From contig CAJQUW010006345.1 of NCBI GenBank assembly GCA_907163375.1, positions 248,001 through 312,000 of the forward strand: DNA of 64,000 bases, read 5' to 3'. The position numbers and the translations under genes were made by a program. Shown here in pieces: positions 12,701 to 21,843 of this stretch. The DNA comes from Prostheceraeus crozeri (lineage: Eukaryota; Platyhelminthes; Polycladida; Euryleptidae). Numbering within the stretch: position 1 is the first letter of the stretch; every line of letters begins with the position of its first letter. A model generated the notes under the pieces. It worked only from the letters and a program-made list of their open reading frames with translations. It did not search any database and was not told where the DNA came from.

Positions 12701-14195
12701 TACAGCCGATTTTATTTCACTCATATTAAAACTGTGGGACATCTTGAATGTCAAGTCATCAACAAAGGGATTTCATAAAAGAAATCTTAGTCAAGATCCC
12801 GTGCGGTCGTCGATGGATTGGAAATTGCAATTTCTAAGGGAGTTTTCAGAATTAATGAAGTTTTGGGAAAATCACTCAGATTTCGGATTTTCGAAAGAAA
12901 CTATTCTTGCATTTCGACAAAAGTTCTCTGCTATGGCTGATTGTGCTACCTCTATGTTAGATCGACTTGGATTTTCATTTGTTCTTCTAGGGAAGCTGCA
13001 GTCAGACGCCATTGAATCCAGATTCGGATGGTTCCGACAGATGTCGGGTGCTAATTATTTTGTGTCCATGCGCCAAATTATCGAGAGTGATCGAAAAATA
13101 CAAGCAATATCTCTCCTGAAATTTTCTCAGATTGATTTGTCGGAAGTCAACAACTTACACTGTAAAGATTGTGCAGAACATTCTGTTGATCCGGCTTTAT
13201 ACAATGACTTGCAGGGGGAAGTGAACCTGGATTATGACATTTCGTCTAGTGATGCAAATATAATATTCTACGTTTGTGGTGCTGTTGCACGATCCTGCAT
13301 CAGACAATCAAAGTGTGCATCCTGCGAGGACATATTAATTTCTGAACAAGCTTTAGAAGATCTAGAAATAGATTCTACGCTGAAGTATCCTGCATCTACT
13401 TTCTTAAATTCCATAGATCGTGGTGGACTTAAGAAAGTAGCAGACTTAGTGTTCATGCTTGGTCTCAGCTCTTGGAAAGTTTTTGAATTGATTAAATCAA
13501 CTGAGAAAATAAAGACAAGATTTATGCAATCCACGAATCAACGAAGTACGTTCTGTTATTTGGTGGACTGCTTCACCTCTGAAGAGGGAGGATGCGACCA
13601 AATATTTTGCATCAAAGGCCATAACCTAAAATGCAAATTTGTTGCGATATTTTTTAATTGTCTGGCGAAAAATTTTGTTCATGACTTATCACAACAAGCT
13701 GTGGAAAAGTGTAACTCTTCGTCAAGAAAACGCAAGATTGCGAAACTGTCCAGTAACTGCTTTTAAATCGGTAAGCTTCTTTCATTTATCTAAATTTCTC
13801 GTCAATATAATGTGAATTGCCATTATGATGTTCTTGTCTGTGTTTGAAAATGACTGTTTGCAATTAGGCTTTAATGTTTTCACTTATTTGAAATGAAATC
13901 GTCTACGGTAGACCTACACAAAAAAATGGATTGATAATTTGAGTTTGCTTACATTACTTACATGCAAGGCTTCAAAATACGAAGCAGTCTCAAGTCAGAA
14001 TTTGAATCTGAGATCAGTATTATACTTTAAAATTGATGTAATTTAGCATAATTTTTAATATGTACTTGTACATGATTACAATAATGCGTGTATAACGACA
14101 AATTAATACTTAAAACCTCGAGCATAAAACCAGCCTCAAATCGTATCCGTGATATGGCAGATTTCTGTCCAGATGCTATGTTATAGAAGTCTATG
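9731..14195 (+). mobile_element. P-superfamily DNA transposon, copy 1
   Basis: Inverted repeats of 38 bp at 9731-9768 and 14158-14195 match at 36 of 38 positions and begin CATGGACTTC and CATAGACTTC. They bracket a THAP/P-type transposase gene in a 4.46-kb unit. The flanks show 'ctctgta' on the left and 'ctctata' on the right, a possible 7-bp target duplication with one change; P elements usually make 8 bp. The 1.2 kb between the left repeat and the gene holds no other reading frame. Because the transposase frame is unbroken, this copy may be fairly young. Confidence 0.8.
10968..13766 (+). CDS. THAP-domain P-element transposase, 932 codons
   Basis: A THAP9/P-type transposase that would bind and cut its element's ends. 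I chose the ATG at 10968, since MPNKCSAFGC is the canonical THAP start; the frame also runs 18 codons further upstream. The THAP domain covers about residues 1-100, with the first Cys pair in KCSAFGCKNGY and an AVPSIF end motif. The third zinc ligand is changed: the usual V-C-S-x-H-F is LWSIHF, so Cys is replaced by Trp while the His remains. The RNase H-like core shows the acidic residues expected of the family: MIDEIYIAKR, AISADNASCNR, LFDPVHNLKNVYNNF, and the late Glu block LQSDAIESRFGWFR. A Cys-rich C-terminal motif (YVCGAVARSC…CASC) is present. There are no internal stops over 2.8 kb, and introns are not needed. Confidence 0.85.
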   Translation: MPNKCSAFGCKNGYDSKSKDSSITFHCFPLKNKVLLDQWMKNNPRSNFTPSINSRLWSIHFTPSDFVNEHQDTNNSRPHNSPLQKRRLKCDAVPSIFPNDPAYFSKSPSFRRSTPATSYDRHLRETAQLLKMEESLHREDNISEISLHEINQRLKTSHLPSGFLHAIIDDYLLIYIIDLNYDVPRITCSITVSTDLEVSMTYNGDEVSATHYRDIVDGKLTTLSQIQNLMARVKSFEESESISEHNLQVAIEKLSSFVTSEPESSNIGKYCFILEQLKLIDSSKYKRVYSPELILFSYLIFVNSPSTYRLILDEGLLCIPSITTLKKITRHLNYSSDKNNVSYLKLRQSKLSQLERNCVLMIDEIYIAKRVEYSGGKIHGMTDDRKVASTLLCYMVRSLASSYKDVVAIYPISNLTASKQKVTYNEVMELLHSISLKIVAISADNASCNRKFYIDLCDGNLSSSIVNPLTQQPIFLLFDPVHNLKNVYNNFQVRKIFKCPPHPPLAPSGIIANFHHIAELHSHESSKSLRKAHKLTPSVISPKTIQKSSVKPAVAVFHESTRDALKFFSNHEGKNWSGTADFISLILKLWDILNVKSSTKGFHKRNLSQDPVRSSMDWKLQFLREFSELMKFWENHSDFGFSKETILAFRQKFSAMADCATSMLDRLGFSFVLLGKLQSDAIESRFGWFRQMSGANYFVSMRQIIESDRKIQAISLLKFSQIDLSEVNNLHCKDCAEHSVDPALYNDLQGEVNLDYDISSSDANIIFYVCGAVARSCIRQSKCASCEDILISEQALEDLEIDSTLKYPASTFLNSIDRGGLKKVADLVFMLGLSSWKVFELIKSTEKIKTRFMQSTNQRSTFCYLVDCFTSEEGGCDQIFCIKGHNLKCKFVAIFFNCLAKNFVHDLSQQAVEKCNSSSRKRKIAKLSSNCF

Positions 14196-14225
14196 CTCTA
14201 TACGATGGTCAAAGCATAGACTTCT
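14185..14225. repeat. 13-bp inverted repeat at P-1 right end
   Basis: AGAAGTCTATGCT at 14185-14197 and its exact complement at 14213-14225 form a hairpin with a 15-nt loop. The left arm lies inside the P-1 right terminal repeat, so the outer arm is a second partial copy of the transposon end just outside the element. Confidence 0.7.
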
Positions 14226-15395
14226 AAAATTCTCTCATAATTACCTCTAAACACGGATATCTTGAAGTCTGTATCTTGCTATTTCACAAGTTTTTGATTA
14301 ATTTTTCCATTATGAAACATGACAAGTCACCATGCTATGGTAAATTTTACATGATTATTGAGATTAAAAAATTTCTAGATATAGAAAGCATACAATTTCT
14401 AGTATAGCAGCTTGAGATAAGGATGTGTCAGCTTGCAGGCTGCATAATAGCAATAGTCGGTCGGTGAACAAAAAAATGGAAGATTTTATTTATCTCATGG
14501 AAAATTAACAAAAGCAAATGGTAGCCTAATTGAATACGCATCTACTGAATAGCTTAATTTTGCATGACAATTCCTATTATGCGTTGCATCAAACGCAGTT
14601 ATCTGCAAAATATTATATTTCATCATCTCACATTTGAAGTGGAAGGTCAATAGGCTATATCGACAAGATTGCTATTTTGATGCCCTTTTAAATGGCATGA
14701 TTTTTGGACCTTGATATATTTTGGAATAGTGAATGGTTGTCTCGACATAACGCATTGTCTAATTTTCACAAAATTCTGATCAACATTGCAGAAGGTTGAT
14801 GTATTTTAACACAACCAAAATGATGTTTGACGGATTATAATAGAATATATAAACAATGGAAAGGTTGCAGTAAAAAAAGAGGCTGAATATCTAGTGAAAT
14901 TTTGTGAAGGAATGCAATGTTTTTGGTTGATCACACTCAACGTAATAATGACGGAAGCAACAAGAGGAAGATTTTTGTTTATCATCCAAAGAAACACTAG
15001 CTAAACACCGATAGTGACTTGGAATGGTATGTTGATATTATATCACTACAAAATATATGTTGGCCCGTCACATTGCGCAGTCAAAACGTTCTTTTTGCAA
15101 GCAGCATCCACAGTAGAACTATAGCTGCACCTGGTAGAATGACCACTATCAAAGCTGGGATCGTTCAACAAAATGGCTTCTCTCAATGAGCGCACTAACA
15201 GACATTGCCGCAGCAAAAGCAAGGTGAGCGATTGCAAGTCCATTAGAAAACTCTTCAAACCTAAAAGAGAATCCGAAGATGCTTTTTCTAATTCTATTAT
15301 GCCTAGTCACCGTCACCTATATCGTTGCAAAGTAGGTAAATCTAGGTACTATAATATCTAGGTAATTATGGTGCTATATAACGACTTGATTGTGG
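14226..15395. other. intronic DNA, nothing firm
   Basis: AT-rich sequence. At 15173 a frame starts MASLNERTNRHCRSKSK and runs into a GTGAGC that could serve as a splice donor. Nothing else supports a gene and the peptide is not recognised. Confidence 0.3.
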
Positions 15396-15448
15396 AAATT
15401 ATTAACCTGTATACATAGAAAGCTGCACAATAGCATGCATTATGTAAT

Positions 15449-15588
15449 GGATAAACGGGGATTTTTTAGATTTGCTGAAAAAAGGAGGACAATTATCTAG
15501 TTAACTGCCCCGAGGGCATAGCCCGAGGGCAGTTCACTATGATAATTGACCGAGATATCAGCAAATCTTAATAAATCCACGTTTATCC
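15449..15588. repeat. 140-bp imperfect palindrome with GC-rich tip
   Basis: Outer arms GGATAAACGGGGATTT and AAATCCACGTTTATCC pair, then AGATTTGCTGA pairs with TCAGCAAATCT, GACAATTATC with GATAATTG, and AACTGCCC with GGGCAGTT. The tip is gggcatagccc. The whole unit would fold into one long hairpin. It contains no gene. It looks like a foldback or MITE-type element related in style to those at 21733-21830 and 21844-21944. Confidence 0.75.
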
Positions 15589-16861
15589 GTTTCTAAACTA
15601 TGCCAGATTATCTCTATGCTCACAGGGCAGGTTAACAGGGACGGTTAACACATAGAGGTCGGATAGATTTGATTTTCTAATTTCATTGCATTTCCTTTTA
15701 CGCTAGATGAAGGACAACCAAGGCATGTCTGACTTCCTGTTCGATTAATCAATTTTGAAGAATTATTTAATGATTTATTTGTGGCTGCAGCATCAACCGA
15801 TGCACATTACCACAGCTTCATCTATTCGACTCAAAGCGGTCGCCGGCAACCGTGGCATGAATTATTGAAATGATAGGTAAGATCTAGTATCAATTTACAC
15901 TTATTTAACATGTGCACTAAAGGCATTCTTCTTCTGTAAGATATTAGTTATTATTCATTTGACAGTGCTTATATGCTTATATGATTATTGTGAGTACACA
16001 CATGTACATCTGAATCATTATAATCCTATGACAATGTTTAAATCAATTTAGTCACATATCTGTATTTTCTCATTCTGTTTGAAAGCCTATGAAGAATAAG
16101 CATTTTGATATACATGTATATTCTCGAGATATTTATGGAAATTCTTTATGGTAGGTACAGAATTTAATTCGTAGTACATTTGCGGTAATGTCAGATGCAT
16201 GCTTGTAGACCGGTATAATACCCGGGATAAATACAGTAAGTACAGCGCAGTAAACCATTATTCACTGGTCACTACCTTCGTATCTTGTGCGCATGTCCTT
16301 AGATATAACGTGAACGAGGACCATATTTAATTTTTATTTGACCAAAAACTTGAATAGAGGAATTTTGATCATTTAACATATATCAGTAATTATGTTCATT
16401 ATTCATTATGGCATAGCTTTATGATTGCCTTATTATAAGTTACGTTCATGATTTCATTGATAAAAATAACCACATAAGTAACAAATGCATAATTTTTCTC
16501 TATTTCAGGCAATATGCAATTGTTCAAGAAAATCGCAGGTTACCGACCTAGCTGCGTAGACGTGTATATGGAGAAAAGCGCTTAAGTTTGGTTGCACAAT
16601 AACTGAACTGCGACTCCTCCTCATCTTCTAAATTGCCGTTGTGGCCTTTTCGCGACAAACATAGTAGCAAGCATTTCGCCGTTCAGAGCTACTGCCTTCT
16701 GTTAGGATTTGGATATAAACCCGAAAATGCTGACCACTCATCAGCCTGATGACACAACGTCGAACTTTGAATTCTGAATTTGTGAATTTTGAAGATAGTA
16801 ACCGTTCATATTTTTATTACTCATCTGTATGTACTTACTTACCTTGTGTGAGCTCATCCAG

Positions 16862-16901
16862 GGACTACTAAGTTATCTACGTATAGATATCTTAGTCGTC
16901 C
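16862..16901. repeat. 40-bp near-perfect palindrome
   Basis: GGACTACTAAG pairs with CTTAGTCGTCC with one mismatch, around an inner tatctacgtatagata. It is another short foldback in the 15.4-17.3 kb region. Confidence 0.65.
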
Positions 16902-17029
16902 TTGGGTCATTGCAAGAAATTATTAGTTTTTTGATTGCAGAAAAAATGTCTATGTTTTGTTGACCTGCCCCGGATTTCCAGGGATAGGGATGGCTATGAA
17001 ATTTAACCAAATCTTTAGATAGCAGAAAT

Positions 17030-17240
17030 ACATTACAAGATAATCTGGCATAGTTCAAGGAAATTATTAACCTCTTCTGAAACATATATATAGCATGCAT
17101 TGTTATCTACTTTAATGTTAGATGTCTACCACTAAATGGTCAATAATATACAAAAATAATTGTGTTTTATGAAAATCTATACTTAGATGTCTATGCATAT
17201 CGAAATATCCCTATGACTCCTAGATAGGTTAACTGTTATG
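17030..17240 (-). repeat. module repeated in inverted orientation at 21570-21735
   Basis: Read on the minus strand this block contains CCTATCTAGGAGTC, then TATATTATTGAC, then AAAGTAGATAACAAT, in the same order as related words at 21580-21730 on the plus strand. The 18-bp word GATAATCTGGCATAGTT region (17038-17055) is also the complement of 15596-15613. These are diverged members of one repeat family. Alignment is by eye and the intervening sequence varies in length. Confidence 0.45.
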
Positions 17241-17332
17241 CCTATAATAAAGGCATCAACAAGAAACGGAGAAAACTAACCAGATGTACTAAATGTTTAT
17301 CACAATGTCAAATAAACTCAATTTCAACTATA

Positions 17333-18729
17333 CTCAGTGACAAAAAGAATGAAACAAGTCCTGATATGAATACTTATGACTTAAACTTGGTTGTACTGTA
17401 CGTTTGTTTGTTGTTTGTAAAAGGAGAACTCGAATGCTTTACTCAAAAACATTTAATTTGATACTCATGATTTTATCAACTTAAGTTAGAAACGGGTGTG
17501 ACCACCGCGAGCATCCAAACAGGCATCGATGCGTGAGGGCATGAATGAGCACAGTCGCTGGATGAATGCCAGGTCTAAGAGGTTCCACTGCTCGATCAGT
17601 CTGTCGGCCAACATCTTCAAAGACACTGGTGGGTGGTTGTATCTCTCCCTCACTCTGCGACCAAGTTCATCCCAGCAGTGCTCGATGGGGGAGAGGTCGG
17701 GAGAACGTGAGGGCCATTCCAAGGTTGGGATTCCACTGCTTGCTATCCTGTTAGAGACCACTGAAGCGCGATGGGGCCTTGCGTTGTCATCCTGAAAAAT
17801 CAATTGATTCGATGTCACTGCTGGAACCACGACCGGGGTCACGATCTCGTCGGCATATCGCTGTCCTGTCAATGTTCCTTTCACTACGATTGCTGGTGTT
17901 TTTCCATTGTGCCAGATACCGGCCCAAACCATGACACTACCGCCGCCGTACCGGTCGTGTTCTTTGACGCAACATGGAGCAAATCGTTCACTTGGCAAGC
18001 GATGAACACGGATCCGACCATCGTTGAAATCGAGAATAAACCTCGATTCATCAGTCCAGAGCACACGTTCCCACTGACTGTCACTCCACGACTGATGACC
18101 TTGACACCACGTCACTCGTCTCCTTCGATGTTCCAGGCTCAGCGGAATTCTCACAGCGGGTCGTCGAGACTGTATACCAGCTTCTCGCAATCTTCGATAT
18201 GCAGTTCGAACGCTACAGGCAACGTTCCCAGCAACCTTCCAGTACACAATTAGCTTCGGGACGGACACAAATCTGTTTCTTTTAGCAGCTAAAACTAAGC
18301 GTGCATCTGTCCGCTTGGATGATACCCTTGGTCTTCCTGATCCGTTCTTCTTTTCCACATTTCCTTCTGCTTTCCAACGACACCACCACCTCCATACAAC
18401 GACCCTTGAAATTTTCAATTCTTTCGCAACAGTTGTAGAACTTTGCCCAAAACGCATCATCCCAATTGCCATTCCTCTGGTAAAGTTATCGTGCGCCATT
18501 TCATAAGTCAAATCTCGTCAGCAGTAGGTGGTGATTCTGTTCAACTTCTAGCTGTTACTGTGATCAATATCAAATTTTGAAATTTGATGGTCCTATATCA
18601 TTTCCCTTATCATATGGAGTTCAATGGTGATACATAGAAAGCGAGATATCATCTCAAACCATAGAAAAAAAATGAAACAAACTTCCATTCAAGTCAATGA
18701 TAGTTGGTTTCATTATTTATGTCAGTGAG
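17333..18729 (-). mobile_element. Tc1 element, apparently complete
   Basis: Terminal inverted repeats start CTCAGTGACA on the left and CTCACTGACA on the right and match at about 20 of 23 positions. They are flanked by TA on both sides (17331-17332 and 18730-18731), the usual Tc1/mariner target. The 1.4-kb unit holds one unbroken transposase gene on the minus strand. It sits in the stop codon of the Crypton-like gene, so it is younger than that gene. Confidence 0.9.
17486..18499 (-). CDS. Tc1 transposase, DD34E, 337 codons
   Basis: Cut-and-paste transposase of the Tc1 family. An N-terminal paired-type helix-turn-helix covers roughly residues 1-110, including the GRPR-type hook (GSGRPRVSS). 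The catalytic triad is visible as Asp in LWTDESRF, Asp in FQDDNARPH and Glu in SPDLSPIEHCWDEL, with exactly 34 residues between the second Asp and the Glu. The ATG at 18499 (MAHDNFTRGM) gives the family's normal length of about 340 residues. There are no internal stops or frameshifts, so this copy could in principle encode active enzyme. No promoter is identified. Confidence 0.9.
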   Translation of the reverse strand: MAHDNFTRGMAIGMMRFGQSSTTVAKELKISRVVVWRWWCRWKAEGNVEKKNGSGRPRVSSKRTDARLVLAAKRNRFVSVPKLIVYWKVAGNVACSVRTAYRRLREAGIQSRRPAVRIPLSLEHRRRRVTWCQGHQSWSDSQWERVLWTDESRFILDFNDGRIRVHRLPSERFAPCCVKEHDRYGGGSVMVWAGIWHNGKTPAIVVKGTLTGQRYADEIVTPVVVPAVTSNQLIFQDDNARPHRASVVSNRIASSGIPTLEWPSRSPDLSPIEHCWDELGRRVRERYNHPPVSLKMLADRLIEQWNLLDLAFIQRLCSFMPSRIDACLDARGGHTRF

Positions 18730-18731
18730 TA

Positions 18732-19376
18732 TATGTTGGTTTCACCGTCACACTTAAGCTTCATTTTTTTGTTGCTTGGGGCCCTAGCAATAAGAAAATT
18801 TTGATTGTTCGTGAATTGAAGAACGTGAGAATTTTCCACTGTCTGTTGAGGTTCAGGATAAATGTCGTCGCGAATTTCATGATCAGTGCTCGTACTTGCA
18901 GTGCCATGTAAAGAGCTCTGTAATGATCGGTTCATTGAAAATGATTCGTCATCGGTACATCGTTTTCTGAAGTAGCTGTCAAGGCTTCTGGGATTTTTGT
19001 GTCCCGTAATTTTGCATATTTGCTCTTTTTTGAATCCTTTGTCTCGCAGTCGATTAATGACAGTCGCTCGGATCGAATGGTTTGTGGATCGCTTTGAGAG
19101 TTTGGATTCCTCGGAAATGGTGCTCATCATTTCACCCAAAAGATTTTTCCCTGTGACTGCTTTCTGGTAGTACCACAATCCTGCCCCAATCATTTTCTCA
19201 TTTTCTATAGGTTTGGGCCACATTTTGTTAATCCCACGATCTTCTAATTTTCTTTTATAAAGAAGAAATGCAACAATTGGACATTTGTTCGGCTGATCTC
19301 TGTCCTCATACATTTTTGCTTGCTTCATATCCGAAAATTCCTTTGTATTCAAAGACGCTTTGACATTCTTTGACAA
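18732..19376 (-). pseudogene. Crypton-1 recombinase, C-terminal catalytic block
   Basis: Tyrosine recombinase catalytic half. TNHSIRATVI carries the HxxR motif and ICKITGHKNPRSLDSYFRKR carries the later His and the nucleophilic Tyr. Upstream are SDMKQAKMYEDRDQPNKCPI and MWPKPIENEKM, which line up with CKQSRMYANKREPSICPV and NLFPKPKKVGK in the second copy. The frame is offset from the preceding block at 19349-19734 by what looks like a 2-nt insertion near 19371, judged against the second copy. After the Tc1 insertion the natural end would be …GETNI-stop. Confidence 0.8.
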
Positions 19377-19734
19377 TAGATTTCATTTATTTTGAGATGT
19401 GTTTCATTGTTTGAGTCACAACATAGAACAAAGCTGGAGATCGTAAATTGACGCATATTTTCTCGCCCACGCATTCCAAAATGGTTCTCGGTATTAAACC
19501 AAATTTCTTTCTGGAGCCTGTCAGGTGTTCTTCTGTGAAAATATGTTGAAAGAAGTCTGAAGTCATCTTCGCTAATTTCAGATGCTTGCTGCGGTGGTGG
19601 CTGTCCGCTCTGCAAAAAATGACCCACCATTGAAGCCAGCATGTTGTTTGCAGTTTGAAACATAACTCCATTCAAAATGTTGACGCTTCGATTAACTGGC
19701 GCCTGTGTCAAATAGCGATGTATACCAGCTCTTA
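19349..19734 (-). pseudogene. Crypton-1 recombinase, middle block
   Basis: Read leftward from the mariner junction the frame starts IRAGIHRYLTQAPVNRSVNI, corresponding to IRAALHRHFSTSFLNREFNI in the second copy. It contains the first catalytic Arg region (FGMRGRENMRQFT; copy 2 has FGNRGRESIRDLT). It runs to about 19371, where the frame shifts into the C-terminal block. The residue identity with copy 2 is only moderate, so the two genes belong to different subfamilies or are old relatives. Confidence 0.75.
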
Positions 19735-19736
19735 TA

Positions 19737-21174
19737 CAGGGTGCGGCAGAAAAACCAAGTGTTTTTAATTTCGCTGTATCTCATTACATTTAGAAATAAA
19801 ATAGAAATAACTGATGTCAATGTGTTCTTTAGGTCATAGCATTTACGTTTTTGTCCACATTGGACCACAATTTATTATTTTTTGTAGCAGTTTTTTTAAC
19901 TTAATAATTATAGTCATTTTCCCCTTTTATGCACTTAATGAAACGATGTTACAGTAAGAACCTAAGTGCTTTGAAAACAAAAGCTTTTAACACATTCACT
20001 TTATTATGCATAGTGATCAAGATTCAATCGATATCTTGAATGTCAATAAACGTTAGAAATTAACAGTTTTAAAACAGTTCACGCAAACTTGAAGAACCAT
20101 TAACAGCAACAAGTCAGAGAGAATGACTGGTTGGACTTTAGAACATCGCATGTTTGTGTACGACACTTTCGTAAAATGCAATGAATCTGTGACCACTGTC
20201 CAGCGTGAGTTCCGCCGCTACTTCAATATCAGTAGAAATGATTCAGTGCCTTCTCGGGACATCATCTTAAGATGGGTGAATAATCTTCGTACGCAAGGAT
20301 CGCTATTGAAGAAAACACCACCAGGGCGAATGCGTGAAGTGCGGACTCAACAGAATATTGACAGAGTCAGAGAAGCGGTGGAGCGAAGTCCGGACCGGTC
20401 AGTTAGAAGGCAAGCGGTTGCAATGGGAATCAGTGATCGAACGATGAGACGAATTTTGCATGAAGATCTTAACTTTCATCCATACAAAATGGCGATAGCA
20501 AACGAACTGAACACGAATGATTATCCCCAATGCTTGCTCTCTATGAAAATGAGGATTTGAAGATCGCGATGAGTGACGAAGCACACTTCCACCTTAATGG
20601 CTCTGTCAATAAGCAAAACTGCAGATACTGGTCATCGGAGAATCCCCGGCTTACTCATGAAACACCTTTATACAGCCCCAAGGTGACCGTATGGTGTGCA
20701 GTTGGAAGATTTGGCATCATCGGACCTTACTTCTTTGAAGAAGGAGTTACGGTAACCGTGACATCTGAGCGTTACGTCAATATGGTGAAAACGTTTCTCA
20801 TCCCGGAGCTGAGAAGACGCCGTCTCAATCGTCGATCTCTCTGGTTTCAACAAGATGGCGCAACAGCACATACTGCTACAAAAACAATTAGTGTTCTTCG
20901 TGAGCTGTTCCCAAATCGACTCATTTCCAAATCTGGTGACATTGTATGGCCACCTCGCTCGTCTGATTTATCGATTTGTGATTTCTTTCTTTGGGGTTGG
21001 CTTAAGTCCTTAGTTTATAAGGACAAACCCCGCACTCTCGATGAATTGAAGAATTCAATAAGGAATCAAATCGCATCAGTCGGTGTCAATATGCTTGAGC
21101 GAGTCGAAACTAACTTTCAAGAGCGTCTTCGTTGTTGCGTTAAAGAGAACGGTCATCACACAAAAATGTTTTTG
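19737..21174 (+). mobile_element. DD41D mariner relative, right end deleted
   Basis: The left inverted repeat begins CAGGGTGCGGCAGAAAAACC directly after a TA (19735-19736) inside the Crypton gene. The matching right repeat is absent. The transposase frame runs to its expected C-terminus (…KENGHHTKMFL) and then, within a few bases, the sequence is Crypton coding sequence again. A single deletion that removed the mariner right end plus about 40-50 Crypton codons explains this. The element can no longer move by itself. Confidence 0.8.
20123..21174 (+). pseudogene. DD41D (rosa/Visitor-like) transposase
   Basis: Two overlapping frames (20123-20560 and 20530-21174 and beyond) make one transposase with a frame change at about 20530-20560. 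The N-terminal part has helix-turn-helix features and GSLLKKTPPGRMREVRT. The catalytic residues are Asp in MSDEAHFHLNG, Asp in FQQDGATAHTA and Asp in SSDLSICDFFLWG. I count 41 residues between the second and third Asp, giving DD41D, a known but less common branch of Tc1/mariner elements. Compared with relatives, some residues before the first Asp appear to be missing near the frame change. Confidence 0.8.
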
Positions 21175-21175
21175 T

Positions 21176-21506
21176 CATCTGACAAAAATTGTTTTAACTT
21201 TCTAGAATATGATTTTGTTTGTTGTGCTGTTGACTGAACTTTCATTTCTTCTTCTATTCTGTTCATTTCCGCTTGAATTTGATTACCTAACTCAGGATAT
21301 TCTTGTTGTGGAACGATATCTGCTTCTGGGTATGTTACTTGATCCCTTTCTCTTGTAATTTCTGCTGTGCTACTGGTCAAATTATTCAGTTGTTCAGTGG
21401 TGAGACCCGAAATGATACCAGTCGGCACAAATTCATAATTGATGAGATCCATACTTAATAAATCCTCTTCAAACATATTATCATCAAATTGCTCATCGGC
21501 ATGCAT
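21176..21506 (-). pseudogene. Crypton-1 recombinase, N-terminal block
   Basis: From the ATG at 21506 the frame reads MHADEQFDDNMFEEDLLSMD and continues, acidic and polar, to SYSRKLKQFLSDDK, where mariner sequence begins. An extended acidic N-terminus before the core-binding domain is seen in other DUF3504-type proteins. The residues that should link this block to IRAGIHRYL are missing at the mariner junction. Confidence 0.65.
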
Positions 21507-21732
21507 CGTCAATTCAGACTAAAATGAATCTAGAACAGTGATTTTGTATAATTGAAGCATGCATTCCTAGATAGATATCAATGTCCTAGGCTAGGAGTCT
21601 TCGTCATTTAAATCTACCTAGATATTACATTTGATTTGCATATTATTGACTATATTATTAACACATGAAACATATTATTGACTGATAGTGAGTGTCATAG
21701 CATTTTACATTTCAAAGTAGATAACAATAGAA

Positions 21733-21830
21733 ATATAGACTTCTCTTTCGGTCAATAATATGCAAAATAATCGGGCACTTCGTGCCCTCTTATTTTGCTA
21801 TATTATTGACCTCACGATCAGTCTATATTC
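21733..21830. repeat. foldback A, about 95-bp palindrome
   Basis: ATATAGACT pairs with AGTCTATAT, GGTCAATAATATGCAAAATAA with TTATTTTGCTATATTATTGACC-type sequence, and the tip is GGGCACTTCGTGCCC with a TTCG loop. The stem is long and GC-tipped. It lies about 230 bp upstream of the Crypton-1 start codon. Confidence 0.75.
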
Positions 21831-21843
21831 CTACATTATAACA

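Larger units (their letters stand above)
17328..21506 (-). mobile_element. Crypton-like element 1, interrupted by two transposons
   Basis: A minus-strand gene for a tyrosine recombinase of the Crypton/DUF3504 type. Its start (ATG at 21506) and its original stop (TAG at about 17328) are separated by two insertions: a DD41D mariner relative (19737 to about 21174) and a Tc1 element (17333-18729). Coding blocks outside the insertions align in order with the uninterrupted Crypton-like gene at 25352-26503. About 40-50 codons found in that second gene are missing at the right mariner junction. The termini of the Crypton itself are not defined. Confidence 0.65.

Noticed and set aside
17529-18506. Several plus-strand open frames across the Tc1 element
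   Set aside because: They are antisense shadows of the intact Tc1 transposase, which shows the family catalytic motifs.
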